Part shown: positions 47,451-56,195 of the stretch, piece after piece
Position numbering within the stretch: the stretch's first letter is position 1
Layout: each line of letters opens with the position of its first letter
Origin: Streptococcus hyointestinalis
GTDB taxonomy: Bacteria; Bacillota; Bacilli; Lactobacillales; Streptococcaceae
DNA length: 64,000 nt
Direction: 5' to 3'
Assembly: GCF_011039275.1 (NCBI RefSeq)
Contig: NZ_JAAKGB010000001.1
Coordinates: 930,001 to 994,000, forward strand
The notes under the pieces: generated by a model
Databases searched by the model: none
Seen by the model: the letters and a program-made list of their open reading frames with translations, nothing else
Told to the model about the DNA's origin: nothing
Program-made: the position numbers and the translations under genes

Positions 47451-47759
47451 ATGGATGATGAAAAATATGGTGTCCCTCGTGACATCTATGCCAAAGTAAA
47501 AATTATTGGTCTTTTTATGGCTGATATTGTCTTTGTAGGATGTTCAGCAGTCGTAGCCGTCTCGGTAGGAACTAGACTTTTTCCAACAAGTCAGTGGGCA
47601 CAGATGCTTGCTTTTATTCTGTTGACACCGCTCATGTGCCTGTATCTCGTTTTACCAACTAATGGTGGGAAGAAAAACTGGCAGAGCATGTTCCTCTTTT
47701 TTAGGAGACGACGCAAACGCTATATCAGCTTAAATTATCAGAGAGGGGTTAAACGTTAA
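47451..47759 (+). CDS. VirB3-like small membrane protein
   Basis: A 102-residue protein with two adjacent transmembrane helices (about 22-42 and 50-70) and a basic C-terminal tail (FFRRRRKRYISL). It sits immediately before the VirB4 parts, the normal place of VirB3/PrgI-like inner-membrane subunits. TAATG overlap with the next gene. Confidence 0.72.
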   Translation: MDDEKYGVPRDIYAKVKIIGLFMADIVFVGCSAVVAVSVGTRLFPTSQWAQMLAFILLTPLMCLYLVLPTNGGKKNWQSMFLFFRRRRKRYISLNYQRGVKR

Positions 47760-48406
47760 TGGCGATTAAACAAACGCAGCCACAGTCCATTGAAAAACGA
47801 CCGTTGGGGCGAAAAAAGGAAAAGAAGAAAGAGAGTCAAGCCTATTTTGACCTTCATTCTTGCATAGAACTACTGGATGTGAAAGCCATCATTGATAATC
47901 GTCAAGGCTACATTAAGTTAGTGGATTATGGTTATCTTCAGCTGATGGAGATTCCAGGAAAAGATTTAGGTTCACTCTCTTACAATGAAATTAGGCGAAC
48001 CCTTGATAATTTTGAAACGTGGATAACGCACTTTAACACGAATGTTCAAATTGAGACAACAACTTTGCCAACGAATACAGACACACAGATTGCTGATCTT
48101 CGTCACCACTTGAGTTTGGTTCGTCAAGAGAAGGCAAAACTGTTATCGGATTCTCGTCGCTATTTGCAGTTGCTTGATCGTGAACAATTGTTAATGCAAG
48201 AGATTCAGGTGGAAGAAAGTATCCAGCAAGAAATTTACAACACGGAGTTTATTCTCTGGCTCTTTGCACCAACGACTACAGAGTTAGACGAATTGGTTCG
48301 TAAAGCAAAGAGTTATGGCAATAATGACTTTGTCCCTCAAGAGATTACTAAACTCAAGAAAGAACAAATCATTAAGCAGTTTAACAACATGAACGAAAAA
48401 GTATAA
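47759..48406 (+). CDS. VirB4 N-terminal-domain-like protein
   Basis: A 215-residue basic then helical protein (YFDLHSCIELLDVKAIIDNR, GYIKLVDYGYLQLMEI) resembling the N-terminal, non-ATPase domain of VirB4 proteins, here encoded separately. It is coupled to the VirB3-like gene upstream and lies 10 bases before the ATPase-domain gene. A split VirB4 is the simplest reading. Confidence 0.6.
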   Translation: MAIKQTQPQSIEKRPLGRKKEKKKESQAYFDLHSCIELLDVKAIIDNRQGYIKLVDYGYLQLMEIPGKDLGSLSYNEIRRTLDNFETWITHFNTNVQIETTTLPTNTDTQIADLRHHLSLVRQEKAKLLSDSRRYLQLLDREQLLMQEIQVEESIQQEIYNTEFILWLFAPTTTELDELVRKAKSYGNNDFVPQEITKLKKEQIIKQFNNMNEKV

Positions 48407-48416
48407 GGAGAAACAC

Positions 48417-50366
48417 ATGCCAGAATTATCAAAACGAAGACAACGGCAGTTAAAAGCGCAAGGTTATGACCTTGCTTTTCTCAGTCGTATTCAACCTCAA
48501 GGCAATATTGATTTTAAAAAGGATGACCGCTGCTGGATGAGTGGCGACGGTTATCATACAGCACTTCATTTCTATGAGTATCCTTCCGAAGACATGGATC
48601 GTTTTTGGTTATCGGAGCTTATGTTGATTCCAGGAACACGTTCGTTCTTGTCGTACCATCATGCCAACAACAAAGAGCTGAAGAATGATATTAAAGATGC
48701 GATTGAGGAAAAATCTACTCGGATTACAGGCAATAGTAAAATTGTTGCCAACCAACAGGAATTAGATGAAATTCAAGACCTGACTCAGCTGGATAGAGAC
48801 ATCCGAAAGAAAAATATCGCTATGCTCAAGATGTATGTTCGCAACTATTCCTCTGCATCGACGAAAGAAGCGCTGTTTAAGAAAGTGGATGACATCAAGG
48901 ATAAAACATCAAACTTTAAGTCAACGATTCTCTCAGGAGAACTGGATTTTGAATACCATGCGCCTTTTATCCCAGCAGAATACCAGGTTGACTTACCAAA
49001 CCACAGACGTGGAGTGCCCATTAGAGCACATGATTTAGCAGGTGGTTATTTCTTTAATCACACTAAGTTAGAGGATCAACGAGGTGTTTACATGGGCTGG
49101 ACACCGACTAAAGGATCTGTTAATTTTAACTTTCTAGAACGAGATGAACGGCGAACACGTTCCTTTATGATTATCTCAGGAAACCCCAAAATGGGGCAAC
49201 GAAGCTTTCTCTTGAAGCATACCGATGGGCTTTATGCTAAAGGAAACTATATCCGTAACTTTGATGCTAACGGAACGTTCCGAGAACAAACTAAGGAACA
49301 GTACGGACTGATTTTAGATCTCTCAGGGGAAGCTAATCGTATCAATATCTTCCAAGTCTTTCCAACCGTTACCAATGAAGATGGAACAGAAATTGATAAG
49401 AAGAAGTCCTACAATCTCCATATTCAAAAGCTGAAAAGTATCTTTAAGCTACTCAATAGCGAAGTGACAGGAGACGATTTAACGCCTTTCGGTAAGATGC
49501 TCAATGAGTTTTACATCGAAGAAGGTTTGTGGGCACGTAATCCTAAACTGAATCCAGAGAAGCTAAAAGCTACGGAGTTGGTCAATGAGGAATACCCTAT
49601 CCTTTCAGACTTTATTCTCTTTGCGGATGATTACAAGCGCAGTTTAATGGCAAAAAGTAAACCTGATGAGATTGAGATTAAGTCCGTCAATCGTATCCAT
49701 AATACCTTCAATGAACTGCTAACAACCAATGCTGAAATGTTTGAGGGAACAACAGAGTTTCAAGATATTTCTTCTGAGCAAGTGGTTACTTTCGACTTCT
49801 CAGGTCTAAAAGGGACGCCACATTTATTGAATGCTCAAATCTTTTCGGTACTCTCTTTGGTCTCAGCTGATATTGTCAACAACGGGAAGCGCTGCAAGCA
49901 ATTACTGAAGGCTGACTCCAGTCTCACGGAGATGGACATGGAACACTATATTGTGAACATCAGTGAAGCGCAGACCTTAATTAACCCTAAGTATGAAAGC
50001 AGTGTCGAGTTGCTAGCGGATATGATTGACTCGATGGGTGAGAACTTCTCAGGTGTTGTTCTATCGGTTAATTCCCTTCGTGGGATTCTCTTTGAATCAG
50101 GTGCAGGTAGTCATAAAGACCCATACGTCACAGCCGTTCAACGGATTTTCGGTTTGATGCAGTACCGTGTTTTTGCTCAGACAGATGAGACCAGTATTCC
50201 ATTGCTTGCTAATGCGCTAGCAGGTTCTATGAATCAATCCGAGCTTGAGACGCTGCCACGGTTAACGAAAGGACAGCTGTTTATGAATATTGCAGGGGTT
50301 GGTAACCTTGTCTTCAACCAACAACTTTTAGCCCCAGAAATACAGCGATATGGTGGTATCCAGTAG
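48417..50366 (+). CDS. VirB4-like protein with degenerate nucleotide-binding motifs
   Basis: A 649-residue VirB4/TraE-type protein of the secretion machine. The usual order is seen: N-terminal adaptor, ATPase-like core, C-terminal LFMNIAGVGNLVFNQQLL. The P-loop reads GNPKMGQRSF: the invariant Lys of GxxxxGK[ST] is Gln (codon 261, CAA 49197-49199). The Walker B region reads HYIVNISEAQTLI, with Ser where Asp is normal. ATP hydrolysis may thus be lost or altered. GGAG precedes ATG. Confidence 0.8.
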   Translation: MPELSKRRQRQLKAQGYDLAFLSRIQPQGNIDFKKDDRCWMSGDGYHTALHFYEYPSEDMDRFWLSELMLIPGTRSFLSYHHANNKELKNDIKDAIEEKSTRITGNSKIVANQQELDEIQDLTQLDRDIRKKNIAMLKMYVRNYSSASTKEALFKKVDDIKDKTSNFKSTILSGELDFEYHAPFIPAEYQVDLPNHRRGVPIRAHDLAGGYFFNHTKLEDQRGVYMGWTPTKGSVNFNFLERDERRTRSFMIISGNPKMGQRSFLLKHTDGLYAKGNYIRNFDANGTFREQTKEQYGLILDLSGEANRINIFQVFPTVTNEDGTEIDKKKSYNLHIQKLKSIFKLLNSEVTGDDLTPFGKMLNEFYIEEGLWARNPKLNPEKLKATELVNEEYPILSDFILFADDYKRSLMAKSKPDEIEIKSVNRIHNTFNELLTTNAEMFEGTTEFQDISSEQVVTFDFSGLKGTPHLLNAQIFSVLSLVSADIVNNGKRCKQLLKADSSLTEMDMEHYIVNISEAQTLINPKYESSVELLADMIDSMGENFSGVVLSVNSLRGILFESGAGSHKDPYVTAVQRIFGLMQYRVFAQTDETSIPLLANALAGSMNQSELETLPRLTKGQLFMNIAGVGNLVFNQQLLAPEIQRYGGIQ

Positions 50367-50379
50367 AAGGGAGAGGGAT

Positions 50380-50640
50380 ATGTCAAAAAAGAATCCACAA
50401 AAACTTGGAATAATTGCAAGACATAAGCAGGCATTGGATGAATATGTTGCTGTTCGTAAATTGAGGATGAAAGAGCAACGTGATTATTTTGCTTCGGAAG
50501 GGGAATCAGACCCTGAACGACTAGCAGCTCAAAAAGCACGTGATCAAGAGTTTTTAAAGGGCTTAAAAAAACTAGGAATAGGCTTTATTATCTTCTTAGT
50601 GATTTACGGCATTATCAAAACCATTCTTGGTCTCTGGTAG
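50380..50640 (+). CDS. Small basic membrane protein of the secretion operon
   Basis: An 86-residue protein: charged N-terminal two thirds and one C-terminal transmembrane helix (LGIGFIIFLVIYGIIKTILG). ATG 50380 follows GGGAGAGG. It lies between VirB4 and the cell-wall hydrolase; role unknown. Confidence 0.62.
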   Translation: MSKKNPQKLGIIARHKQALDEYVAVRKLRMKEQRDYFASEGESDPERLAAQKARDQEFLKGLKKLGIGFIIFLVIYGIIKTILGLW

Positions 50641-50650
50641 AAAGAGGTGC

Positions 50651-51976
50651 ATGGTGAAGAAAGTTGTTTTTCTCAAGGTCATCACACCGCTTGTTCTTTT
50701 AATGTTTGTGATTAGTGTAGGATTCACTATTCTAGCAGGTGTTTTGGGGGCTGTTAATGGTTCACAGAGCAACTGCTCGACAAACGTCACTACATCGACG
50801 TCGACAGAAGGTTCGGTCTCTTCAGGTGATGGCTCTATTGATTCCTTTGTCAAAGAACATAAGGACGCCTATATTCTCTCCTGGAAAGCAGGAGGCTTTC
50901 TACCGTCTGCTTCAATCACACAGACGCTGATTGAAAATGGTTTTAACTTCTCCAATCCTAACGGTACCTCATTTTGGCAGGCGCACAATATGGGAGGGGT
51001 TAAAACGTCTAGTAAGAGTAACTTCCCTGTCACGCTTGCGACTTATGGTGAAGATAGTGTTGATTTGTCGGGCACAAAACCTGGTGCTAGCGTTGGTGAT
51101 GGGACTGGAGGAGCTTATACCTGGTTCTCTAGTTATGATGCTGGGATTGTCGGTAAGGCTGAATTTATGGCTCACCAAACGCTCTATACTAAAGCAATTA
51201 ACAATACAGACGGTGTCGCTACCCTATCTGCGATTGCAGATGGTGGTTGGGCAACGGATGGCAGCTATAAAACCAAGCTGATCAATATGTATAACACGCT
51301 TGGGAAAAAGTATGAGTGGCTAGATAAAGAAGCGATTAGCGCCCACGGTGAGAAACCTTACACGGCAAGCTCAGCTTCATCTGGAGAAAATGCTACCTCA
51401 GATACCTTTACCAGCAACGATATCAAGAATTGTAGCGATTCTTCTTCAGGTGGTGCAACAGATGGGACAGGAATGGTTCCAGCCGATGCGACAGCTTGGG
51501 GATATAAGCCTGAGGATTTACCAGACAGTCTGAAGCAATACATTATAGACCCCTCTAAAAATGGACTGGTTTATGGTGGTAGTGGCTGGGTTGAAAACAC
51601 AGGTCAATGTGTTGACTTAACCATTAGTTTAGGGAATCACCTCTGGGGGCACTCATGTTCAGTCGTTGGTGACGGTAAAGCCCAGGCAGCCGCTTGGGCA
51701 AGTATATTTGGCAATAGCGTCAAAACAACCCCTAAAAAGGGTGCTATCTTCTCGACACAGAACGGAGGTGGCGGTTATGGTCACACAGGCATCGTCTGTC
51801 ATGTCTTTGAAGATGGTTCTATCTTGATTGTCGAACAGAATACACCGCTATCTGGAGCTAATTATTTCCATAGACCTAATACATGGAATTATCGTATCTG
51901 GACACCAGCGCAACAAAAGGCAGAAGTCACGACATTTGCGTATCCAGATGGTAAAGAGCCTAAGCTTGGTAGCTAA
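50651..51976 (+). CDS. VirB1/TcpG-like bifunctional cell-wall hydrolase
   Basis: A 441-residue protein with an N-terminal transmembrane helix (about 8-32). A glucosaminidase-type domain follows (about 65-215, AYILSWKAGGFLPSASITQT with Glu in TLIENGF), then a Ser/Thr linker and a C-terminal CHAP amidase/endopeptidase domain (about 310-430) with Cys in GQCVDLTI, His in YGHTGIV and a downstream VEQN. It would open peptidoglycan for the mating channel. ATG 50651 has AGAGG upstream. Confidence 0.85.
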   Translation: MVKKVVFLKVITPLVLLMFVISVGFTILAGVLGAVNGSQSNCSTNVTTSTSTEGSVSSGDGSIDSFVKEHKDAYILSWKAGGFLPSASITQTLIENGFNFSNPNGTSFWQAHNMGGVKTSSKSNFPVTLATYGEDSVDLSGTKPGASVGDGTGGAYTWFSSYDAGIVGKAEFMAHQTLYTKAINNTDGVATLSAIADGGWATDGSYKTKLINMYNTLGKKYEWLDKEAISAHGEKPYTASSASSGENATSDTFTSNDIKNCSDSSSGGATDGTGMVPADATAWGYKPEDLPDSLKQYIIDPSKNGLVYGGSGWVENTGQCVDLTISLGNHLWGHSCSVVGDGKAQAAAWASIFGNSVKTTPKKGAIFSTQNGGGGYGHTGIVCHVFEDGSILIVEQNTPLSGANYFHRPNTWNYRIWTPAQQKAEVTTFAYPDGKEPKLGS

Positions 51977-51990
51977 AGAAGGACGATAAA

Positions 51991-52575
51991 ATGAAAGAAT
52001 GGATAAAAGAAAATATGATTTATGTGATTGTAGTCGGATTGCTCCTCCTCTTTTCAGGGGTACTTATTTATAGAAATATTGTTGATAGCCATAAACCACA
52101 AAAGACTCAGACGCCACAAACCAGTTCCTCAAAGTCAAGCTCGTCTCAAGCTGAGCCAGAGACGACTGATGAGAAGAACTATCGGACTGCTAAACTGAAG
52201 CTAGAGCATCCCTATACAGAAAGTGGTGAGGAGCAGAAGCAACAAGTCGCCCAATCCTTTGATGAAGCAATGACAGCCATTCGTCAAGCTGGTCACTTAA
52301 CAGAGGTTAAAGGAACCTTGGATAACCACTTATCCATGAGCCAGTCGAGCATGATTCAAACGTTGGCAATGGCATTTCTTGTGAACCAGTACAGCTATCA
52401 GCCCTCTCAGTTAGAGGTGATGAAGTCAGATAATGAGGATGTTGTTCAGTTTCTGATTGTCTTAACAAAGGCAGGAGAGGATAATTGTTATTTTGTCGGT
52501 AATTTCAACACTACCGTTAATCAAATTCAGCTGAAAAACTGTGTTGGTGGCAATATCGGTAGCACGTTTGGCTAG
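51991..52575 (+). CDS. Membrane-anchored extracellular protein of the secretion operon
   Basis: A 194-residue protein with an N-terminal transmembrane helix (about 9-27), a Ser/Thr/Pro linker, and an extracellular helical/beta domain with two cysteines (EDNCYFVGN, QLKNCVGG) that may form a disulfide. Last gene of the VirB3-VirB4 operon; followed by a terminator. No family recognised. Confidence 0.6.
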   Translation: MKEWIKENMIYVIVVGLLLLFSGVLIYRNIVDSHKPQKTQTPQTSSSKSSSSQAEPETTDEKNYRTAKLKLEHPYTESGEEQKQQVAQSFDEAMTAIRQAGHLTEVKGTLDNHLSMSQSSMIQTLAMAFLVNQYSYQPSQLEVMKSDNEDVVQFLIVLTKAGEDNCYFVGNFNTTVNQIQLKNCVGGNIGSTFG

Positions 52576-52590
52576 TCCATAAGAAAAAAG

Positions 52591-52630
52591 AAATACACAA
52601 TAAGTTACACAACAATTTGTGTATTTTTTA
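52591..52630 (+). terminator. Terminator before the par operon
   Basis: AAATACACAA/TTGTGTATTT stem with T tract; the loop contains the site GTTACACAAC. Confidence 0.75.
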
Positions 52631-52659
52631 TTGACAAAATGTCTTGTATCAGTTACAAT
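52631..52659 (+). promoter_or_regulatory. par operon promoter flanked by repeat sites
   Basis: TTGACA (52631-52636), 17-bp spacer, TACAAT (52654-52659). GTTACACAAC (52604-52613) lies upstream and GTTATACAAC (52674-52683) just after the start of transcription, positions suited to repression by the ParB-like protein. Confidence 0.82.
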
Positions 52660-52720
52660 AAAGATACAAAAAAGTTATACAACTTCATATCTAACTATTG
52701 CGCGGAGAAGGATCTGTTTT

Positions 52721-53539
52721 ATGAAGATTCAAACAACAAACATTGATAAGGGTGGTGGTGGAAAAAGTACCCATACTTTTAACGCAGGGGATTGGCTATC
52801 ACGGGTTAAAAACAAGCGAGTATTATTGATTGATGGTGCCAGAGAATGTAATTTAACCCATGCTTTTGATATCACTAGTAGGAAAACCATCTATGATATT
52901 TTTACGACTGGTGAGTATGAGATTTGCCATATCACTGATAACCTCAGTTTAATCCGTGGCGATGAACGTTTGACGGATGAGCAATTAGATCTTGCCAGCC
53001 GAAACAATAAATATCTTCAGCTCTTTATGTGGTTTAGCGAACATTACGAGGAGTTAGACAAACAGTTTGATATTATCTTGATTGATACCCACAATGATAA
53101 AAGTCTAGTAACCGCTAATTTTATTGCTGTTTCTGATATTGTCCTTGGGGTGACAGATGCGTCAACGAATGGCTTTCGTGCCTGGTTAGCTCTTAAACAG
53201 TTTGTCGAAGCGATTAAGCGTGAAGCTATTGAAGTAATTACGAAGAAAAGTTATGTCACTGCAGAAGCTTATATTATCGGCAATAAGATGGAATATTACG
53301 GAAACAACGTCACAGATACTTGCAAGCAGTTTTTGGATGTTATCCAGGAGGACGAAGCGTACCTTGGTTCTGTTCAGAAGAAGGAGTTGATGGCTAAAAG
53401 TCTTGTTATCAATCAAAGTGTTTTTGAACAAAGAGAAAACATGACAGAGAAGCAAAAACTAGACCATCAGAAATTTTATGGTAATATAGAGTATGTGTAC
53501 AACAACATTTTGACCGTATTAGAAGGAGGGGCTGCTTAA
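52721..53539 (+). CDS. parA: ParA-type partition ATPase
   Basis: A 272-residue MinD/ParA-like protein. The deviant Walker A reads DKGGGGKST (family usually KGGVGKST). The Walker A' region reads LLIDGARECNL, with Ala where most ParAs have Asp. The Walker B strand IILIDTHND is intact. It is predicted to stabilise the circular, replicating form of the ICE together with the downstream RHH protein. ATG 52721 follows AGAAGGA; the long in-frame extension upstream covers the promoter and is not coding. It overlaps the next gene. Confidence 0.85.
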   Translation: MKIQTTNIDKGGGGKSTHTFNAGDWLSRVKNKRVLLIDGARECNLTHAFDITSRKTIYDIFTTGEYEICHITDNLSLIRGDERLTDEQLDLASRNNKYLQLFMWFSEHYEELDKQFDIILIDTHNDKSLVTANFIAVSDIVLGVTDASTNGFRAWLALKQFVEAIKREAIEVITKKSYVTAEAYIIGNKMEYYGNNVTDTCKQFLDVIQEDEAYLGSVQKKELMAKSLVINQSVFEQRENMTEKQKLDHQKFYGNIEYVYNNILTVLEGGAA

Positions 53540-53811
53540 TGGCTGATAATCGCTTTGCCCAGGTAAAAGAACATTTTGAGAAAGAACCACCTAAACGACA
53601 GGCGCAGGTGAGACGTAAGAAAGAAGCTGCCCAAAAATCTCCAGATAGTTACCATAAAAAAGGGCGTTTCCCCTTCTCACTCCACCGTGATGTGCGCTAT
53701 GATAAGTTAGAGGCTTTAGTGGACTATCATAAAGCTAAATCCGCATCAGATTACCTAGAGAACTTGATTATCAAGGAATGGGAGAAGATGCAGCGCAAAC
53801 TTAGAAGCTAG
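53539..53811 (+). CDS. Ribbon-helix-helix ParB-like partner
   Basis: A 90-residue basic protein: disordered Lys/Gln-rich N terminus and a C-terminal RHH-like fold (RFPFSLHRDVRYDKLEALVDYHKAKSASDYL, strand then two helices). Directly coupled to parA (TAATG). It would bind centromere-like sites and repress the par promoter; GTTAYAYAAC sites are candidates. Confidence 0.72.
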   Translation: MADNRFAQVKEHFEKEPPKRQAQVRRKKEAAQKSPDSYHKKGRFPFSLHRDVRYDKLEALVDYHKAKSASDYLENLIIKEWEKMQRKLRS

Positions 53812-53832
53812 ATAACAGTAAAGGAGAGTGAA

Positions 53833-54225
53833 ATGAAGTACTTATCAAAACTGTCTGATTTAGACCCTGCACTGTCTGTTTCAGATTCCGAACAAATCTA
53901 TATTCCTAGAGTTCTTTTTGAAAATGATGACTTTAAGGAACTCAATTATAAAGCAATCTTAGTCTATTCTTTTTTGTTAGATCGATTGAGAGAACCTTCA
54001 GATTTTATCCAAAAAGGTCAAGATGACAATGGAAATACGTATGTTCACTTTAAAATCAAAGATTTATGTGAACTGCTTAATCAGAGTAAAGGAACCATTA
54101 TTTCATTAAAGAAAAAGTTACAACAATACGGCTTAATAGAAGAAGTTCAGATGGGAAGTCATCAGCCAAATCGTATATATTTGACGGATAAATTGGTTCC
54201 ATATATTAAAGGAGTACAGCCATGA
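53833..54225 (+). CDS. RepA_N-type replication initiator domain protein
   Basis: A 130-residue protein matching the N-terminal RepA_N domain of gram-positive theta plasmids: YIPRVLFENDDFKELNYKAI, a LLDR segment, FKIKDLCELLNQSKGTIIS, and GLIEEVQMGSHQPNRIYL. Full plasmid RepAs are about 300 residues, so this is a minimal or truncated form. With parA it supports autonomous replication of the excised element, as described for TnGBS ICEs. GGAG precedes ATG. Confidence 0.75.
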   Translation: MKYLSKLSDLDPALSVSDSEQIYIPRVLFENDDFKELNYKAILVYSFLLDRLREPSDFIQKGQDDNGNTYVHFKIKDLCELLNQSKGTIISLKKKLQQYGLIEEVQMGSHQPNRIYLTDKLVPYIKGVQP

Positions 54226-54542
54226 TTATTTTTGTTTCCATCAAAAAGCTCGTTCAGACATTTTGGTGGCTGATTGCAGCAGTAGCGCTGTATGTTTTTT
54301 ATCAGTCCATCGGTTTAATGATGTCCTTTTTACTCGTGATAGGTTTGTTGGGACTGAGGTTTGCACCAGCTCTTGTGCTCCCTATCTTACTCGTTGCAAT
54401 AGGTGTTCATTTTACTGGCGGTTTTTCCTTTATCGCAGATATGATTGTCTGGGGCTTTTGGGGACTTGTTTCCTTACCGTTTGTTTTTGCCTTGGTGGAA
54501 AACAGGCAGACTAATACTGAGCGAAAGAAGCAAGGAAAATAG
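54222..54542 (+). CDS. Polytopic small membrane protein
   Basis: A 106-residue protein of almost continuous hydrophobic helices (about 12-100) with a charged C terminus. Overlaps the RepA_N gene by ATGA. Role unknown; a terminator follows. Confidence 0.6.
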   Translation: MIIFVSIKKLVQTFWWLIAAVALYVFYQSIGLMMSFLLVIGLLGLRFAPALVLPILLVAIGVHFTGGFSFIADMIVWGFWGLVSLPFVFALVENRQTNTERKKQGK

Positions 54543-54551
54543 TAAACTAAA

Positions 54552-54582
54552 AGGTGTTATCTTTAGAGATAATACCTTTTTT
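54552..54582 (+). terminator. Terminator of the par-rep operon
   Basis: AGGTGTTATCT/AGATAATACCT with TTAG loop and T tract. Confidence 0.9.
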
Positions 54583-54664
54583 GATGTCCAAATAAAAAGA
54601 AATTTGAAAAAGACTGCTCAACTTTTATAAAATATGACGTGAGTTCATATGGAAGGGGAAGAGA

Positions 54665-55993
54665 ATGTCTATTTTGGATGAGTACGAGTTGAAAGAGCAA
54701 CTATTGGCTCAAAATGCAGAGAATTTCCATGAGTTTGTGGCAAAATATGACGAGCAGATGATTCCAGTGATGAAAGCCAGAGGCTATACTTGTGTTCACT
54801 CTATGGAACGGACAGTAGCCTTTACTTTTGGGGAGTTTACTTTCAGGCGACGGCGATGGAAAAAAGGTGATAAATGGGTGGTGCCAGTTGATGATAAGTT
54901 GGGACTAAAGAAAAATGTCCGTTTTTCTTGGGAATTTATGTATCAAATTGCTTTGTTATCAACGCTGATGCCTTATGATAAAGTCGTTAAAACGATTCAG
55001 ATGGTTTATCATATTGTGATTACAAAGCCTACAGTGGTAAAAGCGGTTAAACTCTGTCGTGATTTACTAGAAGAACGAGAAGCCTATCGTTTTTTCGAAG
55101 AGGAGCACAAGATAGAGAAAAAGCACGTTGATGTGATTTACATTGAAGGAGACGGCGTGATGGTTAAAGCGAGAGGGGAGGAACTGGATAATCACAATGT
55201 TGACTTATCCCATTTTGTTATTCATACGGGGAGTCAAAAAATTGGGAGCAATCGTTTTGAGCTGCAGGAGAAAAAAGAATTTGTTTCTCTCGATAATCGT
55301 CTGACGCGTGAGCAAGTGTTGGACTATCTCTACAATCACTTTGAGATTGACGATAATACCATGCTTATTACCAATTCAGACGGTGGTCATGGTTACACAC
55401 CCTATATCTTTAAGGAGATAGCTAAAGCTCTCAAAGTAAAACGCCATGAGCACTTTTGGGATGAGTATCATGTTAACAAGAGGTTAAAAGACTTCTTTAA
55501 ACCATATTCAGAAGAGCTCTTAGATAAGGCTTTTCAGGCGATTCAGCAGCATGATAAAGGCAAATTACGCACGGTATTTGATACGACAGAATCACTGATT
55601 TTAACAGAAGAGGAAGAAGAGAGCTTCAAGCAGTTCAAACAGAAACTCTTAAATAACTTCCATTACACTAAACCAGCAGAACTCAGAGGTTTTTCACATG
55701 CAGGAATTGGCGTGATGGAGTCGCAACATCGCAAAATCACCTATCGTATGAAAAAGCGTGGCATGTACTGGACATTATTAGGTGCAGAAACCATGAGTAA
55801 AATGATCATTCTTGCCTATGAAGGACAGCTCAAAGAGCTTTTCTTTGGTTCTTGGCGTGAGGATTATCAGCAATATGTAGACCTTGATGCCTTTAGCGCA
55901 GGTAAGATTAAGCAACAACAGAATAAGATTGAAAAGAGTCATGAAGTTCGTTCTGTGGGTCGACTTAGATATGGAAGAAATCTTAATTTATAG
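54665..55993 (+). CDS. tnpA: TnGBS-type mutator-superfamily DDE transposase (ISLre2/UPF0236-like)
   Basis: A 442-residue, apparently complete transposase. The basic N terminus has a FRRRRWKKGDKW segment. DDE candidates are Asp163 in YIEGDGVMVK, Asp239 in LITNSDGGHGY and Glu352 in GIGVMESQHRKI, with the HFWDEYHVNKRL helix between. This is the family that mobilises TnGBS ICEs and related ISs and places them upstream of promoters; the element ends here obey that rule. GGGGAAGAG precedes ATG. Its position next to the right inverted repeat is typical. Confidence 0.9.
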   Translation: MSILDEYELKEQLLAQNAENFHEFVAKYDEQMIPVMKARGYTCVHSMERTVAFTFGEFTFRRRRWKKGDKWVVPVDDKLGLKKNVRFSWEFMYQIALLSTLMPYDKVVKTIQMVYHIVITKPTVVKAVKLCRDLLEEREAYRFFEEEHKIEKKHVDVIYIEGDGVMVKARGEELDNHNVDLSHFVIHTGSQKIGSNRFELQEKKEFVSLDNRLTREQVLDYLYNHFEIDDNTMLITNSDGGHGYTPYIFKEIAKALKVKRHEHFWDEYHVNKRLKDFFKPYSEELLDKAFQAIQQHDKGKLRTVFDTTESLILTEEEEESFKQFKQKLLNNFHYTKPAELRGFSHAGIGVMESQHRKITYRMKKRGMYWTLLGAETMSKMIILAYEGQLKELFFGSWREDYQQYVDLDAFSAGKIKQQQNKIEKSHEVRSVGRLRYGRNLNL

Positions 55994-56023
55994 ATAAAAA
56001 GATAGATATAAAGTTATATAACG

Positions 56024-56048
56024 AAAGCCTTTTCAGATAAGGTCTTTT
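56024..56048 (+). terminator. Terminator after the transposase gene
   Basis: AAAGCCTT/AAGGTCTTT imperfect hairpin with one bulge followed by TTTTT; overlaps a GTTATATAAC site. Confidence 0.65.
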
Positions 56049-56073
56049 TGTGCTGTTTTTCTACAAAAAACAC

Positions 56074-56102
56074 TTGATTCGTGTGTTTTGGTGTGTTATA
56101 AT
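56074..56102 (+). promoter_or_regulatory. Rightward promoter of the longer antisense RNA
   Basis: TTGATT (56074-56079), exactly 17-bp spacer, TATAAT (56097-56102). Confidence 0.78.
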
Positions 56103-56121
56103 AAAACCAACTTAAACGAAT

Positions 56122-56190
56122 AAAAAAAGGTGATACAGCTCCTACACCGTATCACCACCGAGTAAGAAACAGCCCTTCTTACTCAGTCAC
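56122..56190 (-). ncRNA. Predicted leftward ~70-nt small RNA with two stem-loops
   Basis: A minus-strand promoter lies immediately upstream. The RNA folds into a 12-bp hairpin (56176-56187 with 56157-56168, loop of 7). An 8-bp terminator hairpin (GGTGATAC/GTATCACC, 12-base loop, 56129-56156) and seven U residues follow. Size and shape resemble antisense RNAs that control plasmid copy number or type I toxins. Confidence 0.72.
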
Positions 56191-56195
56191 CTTTA

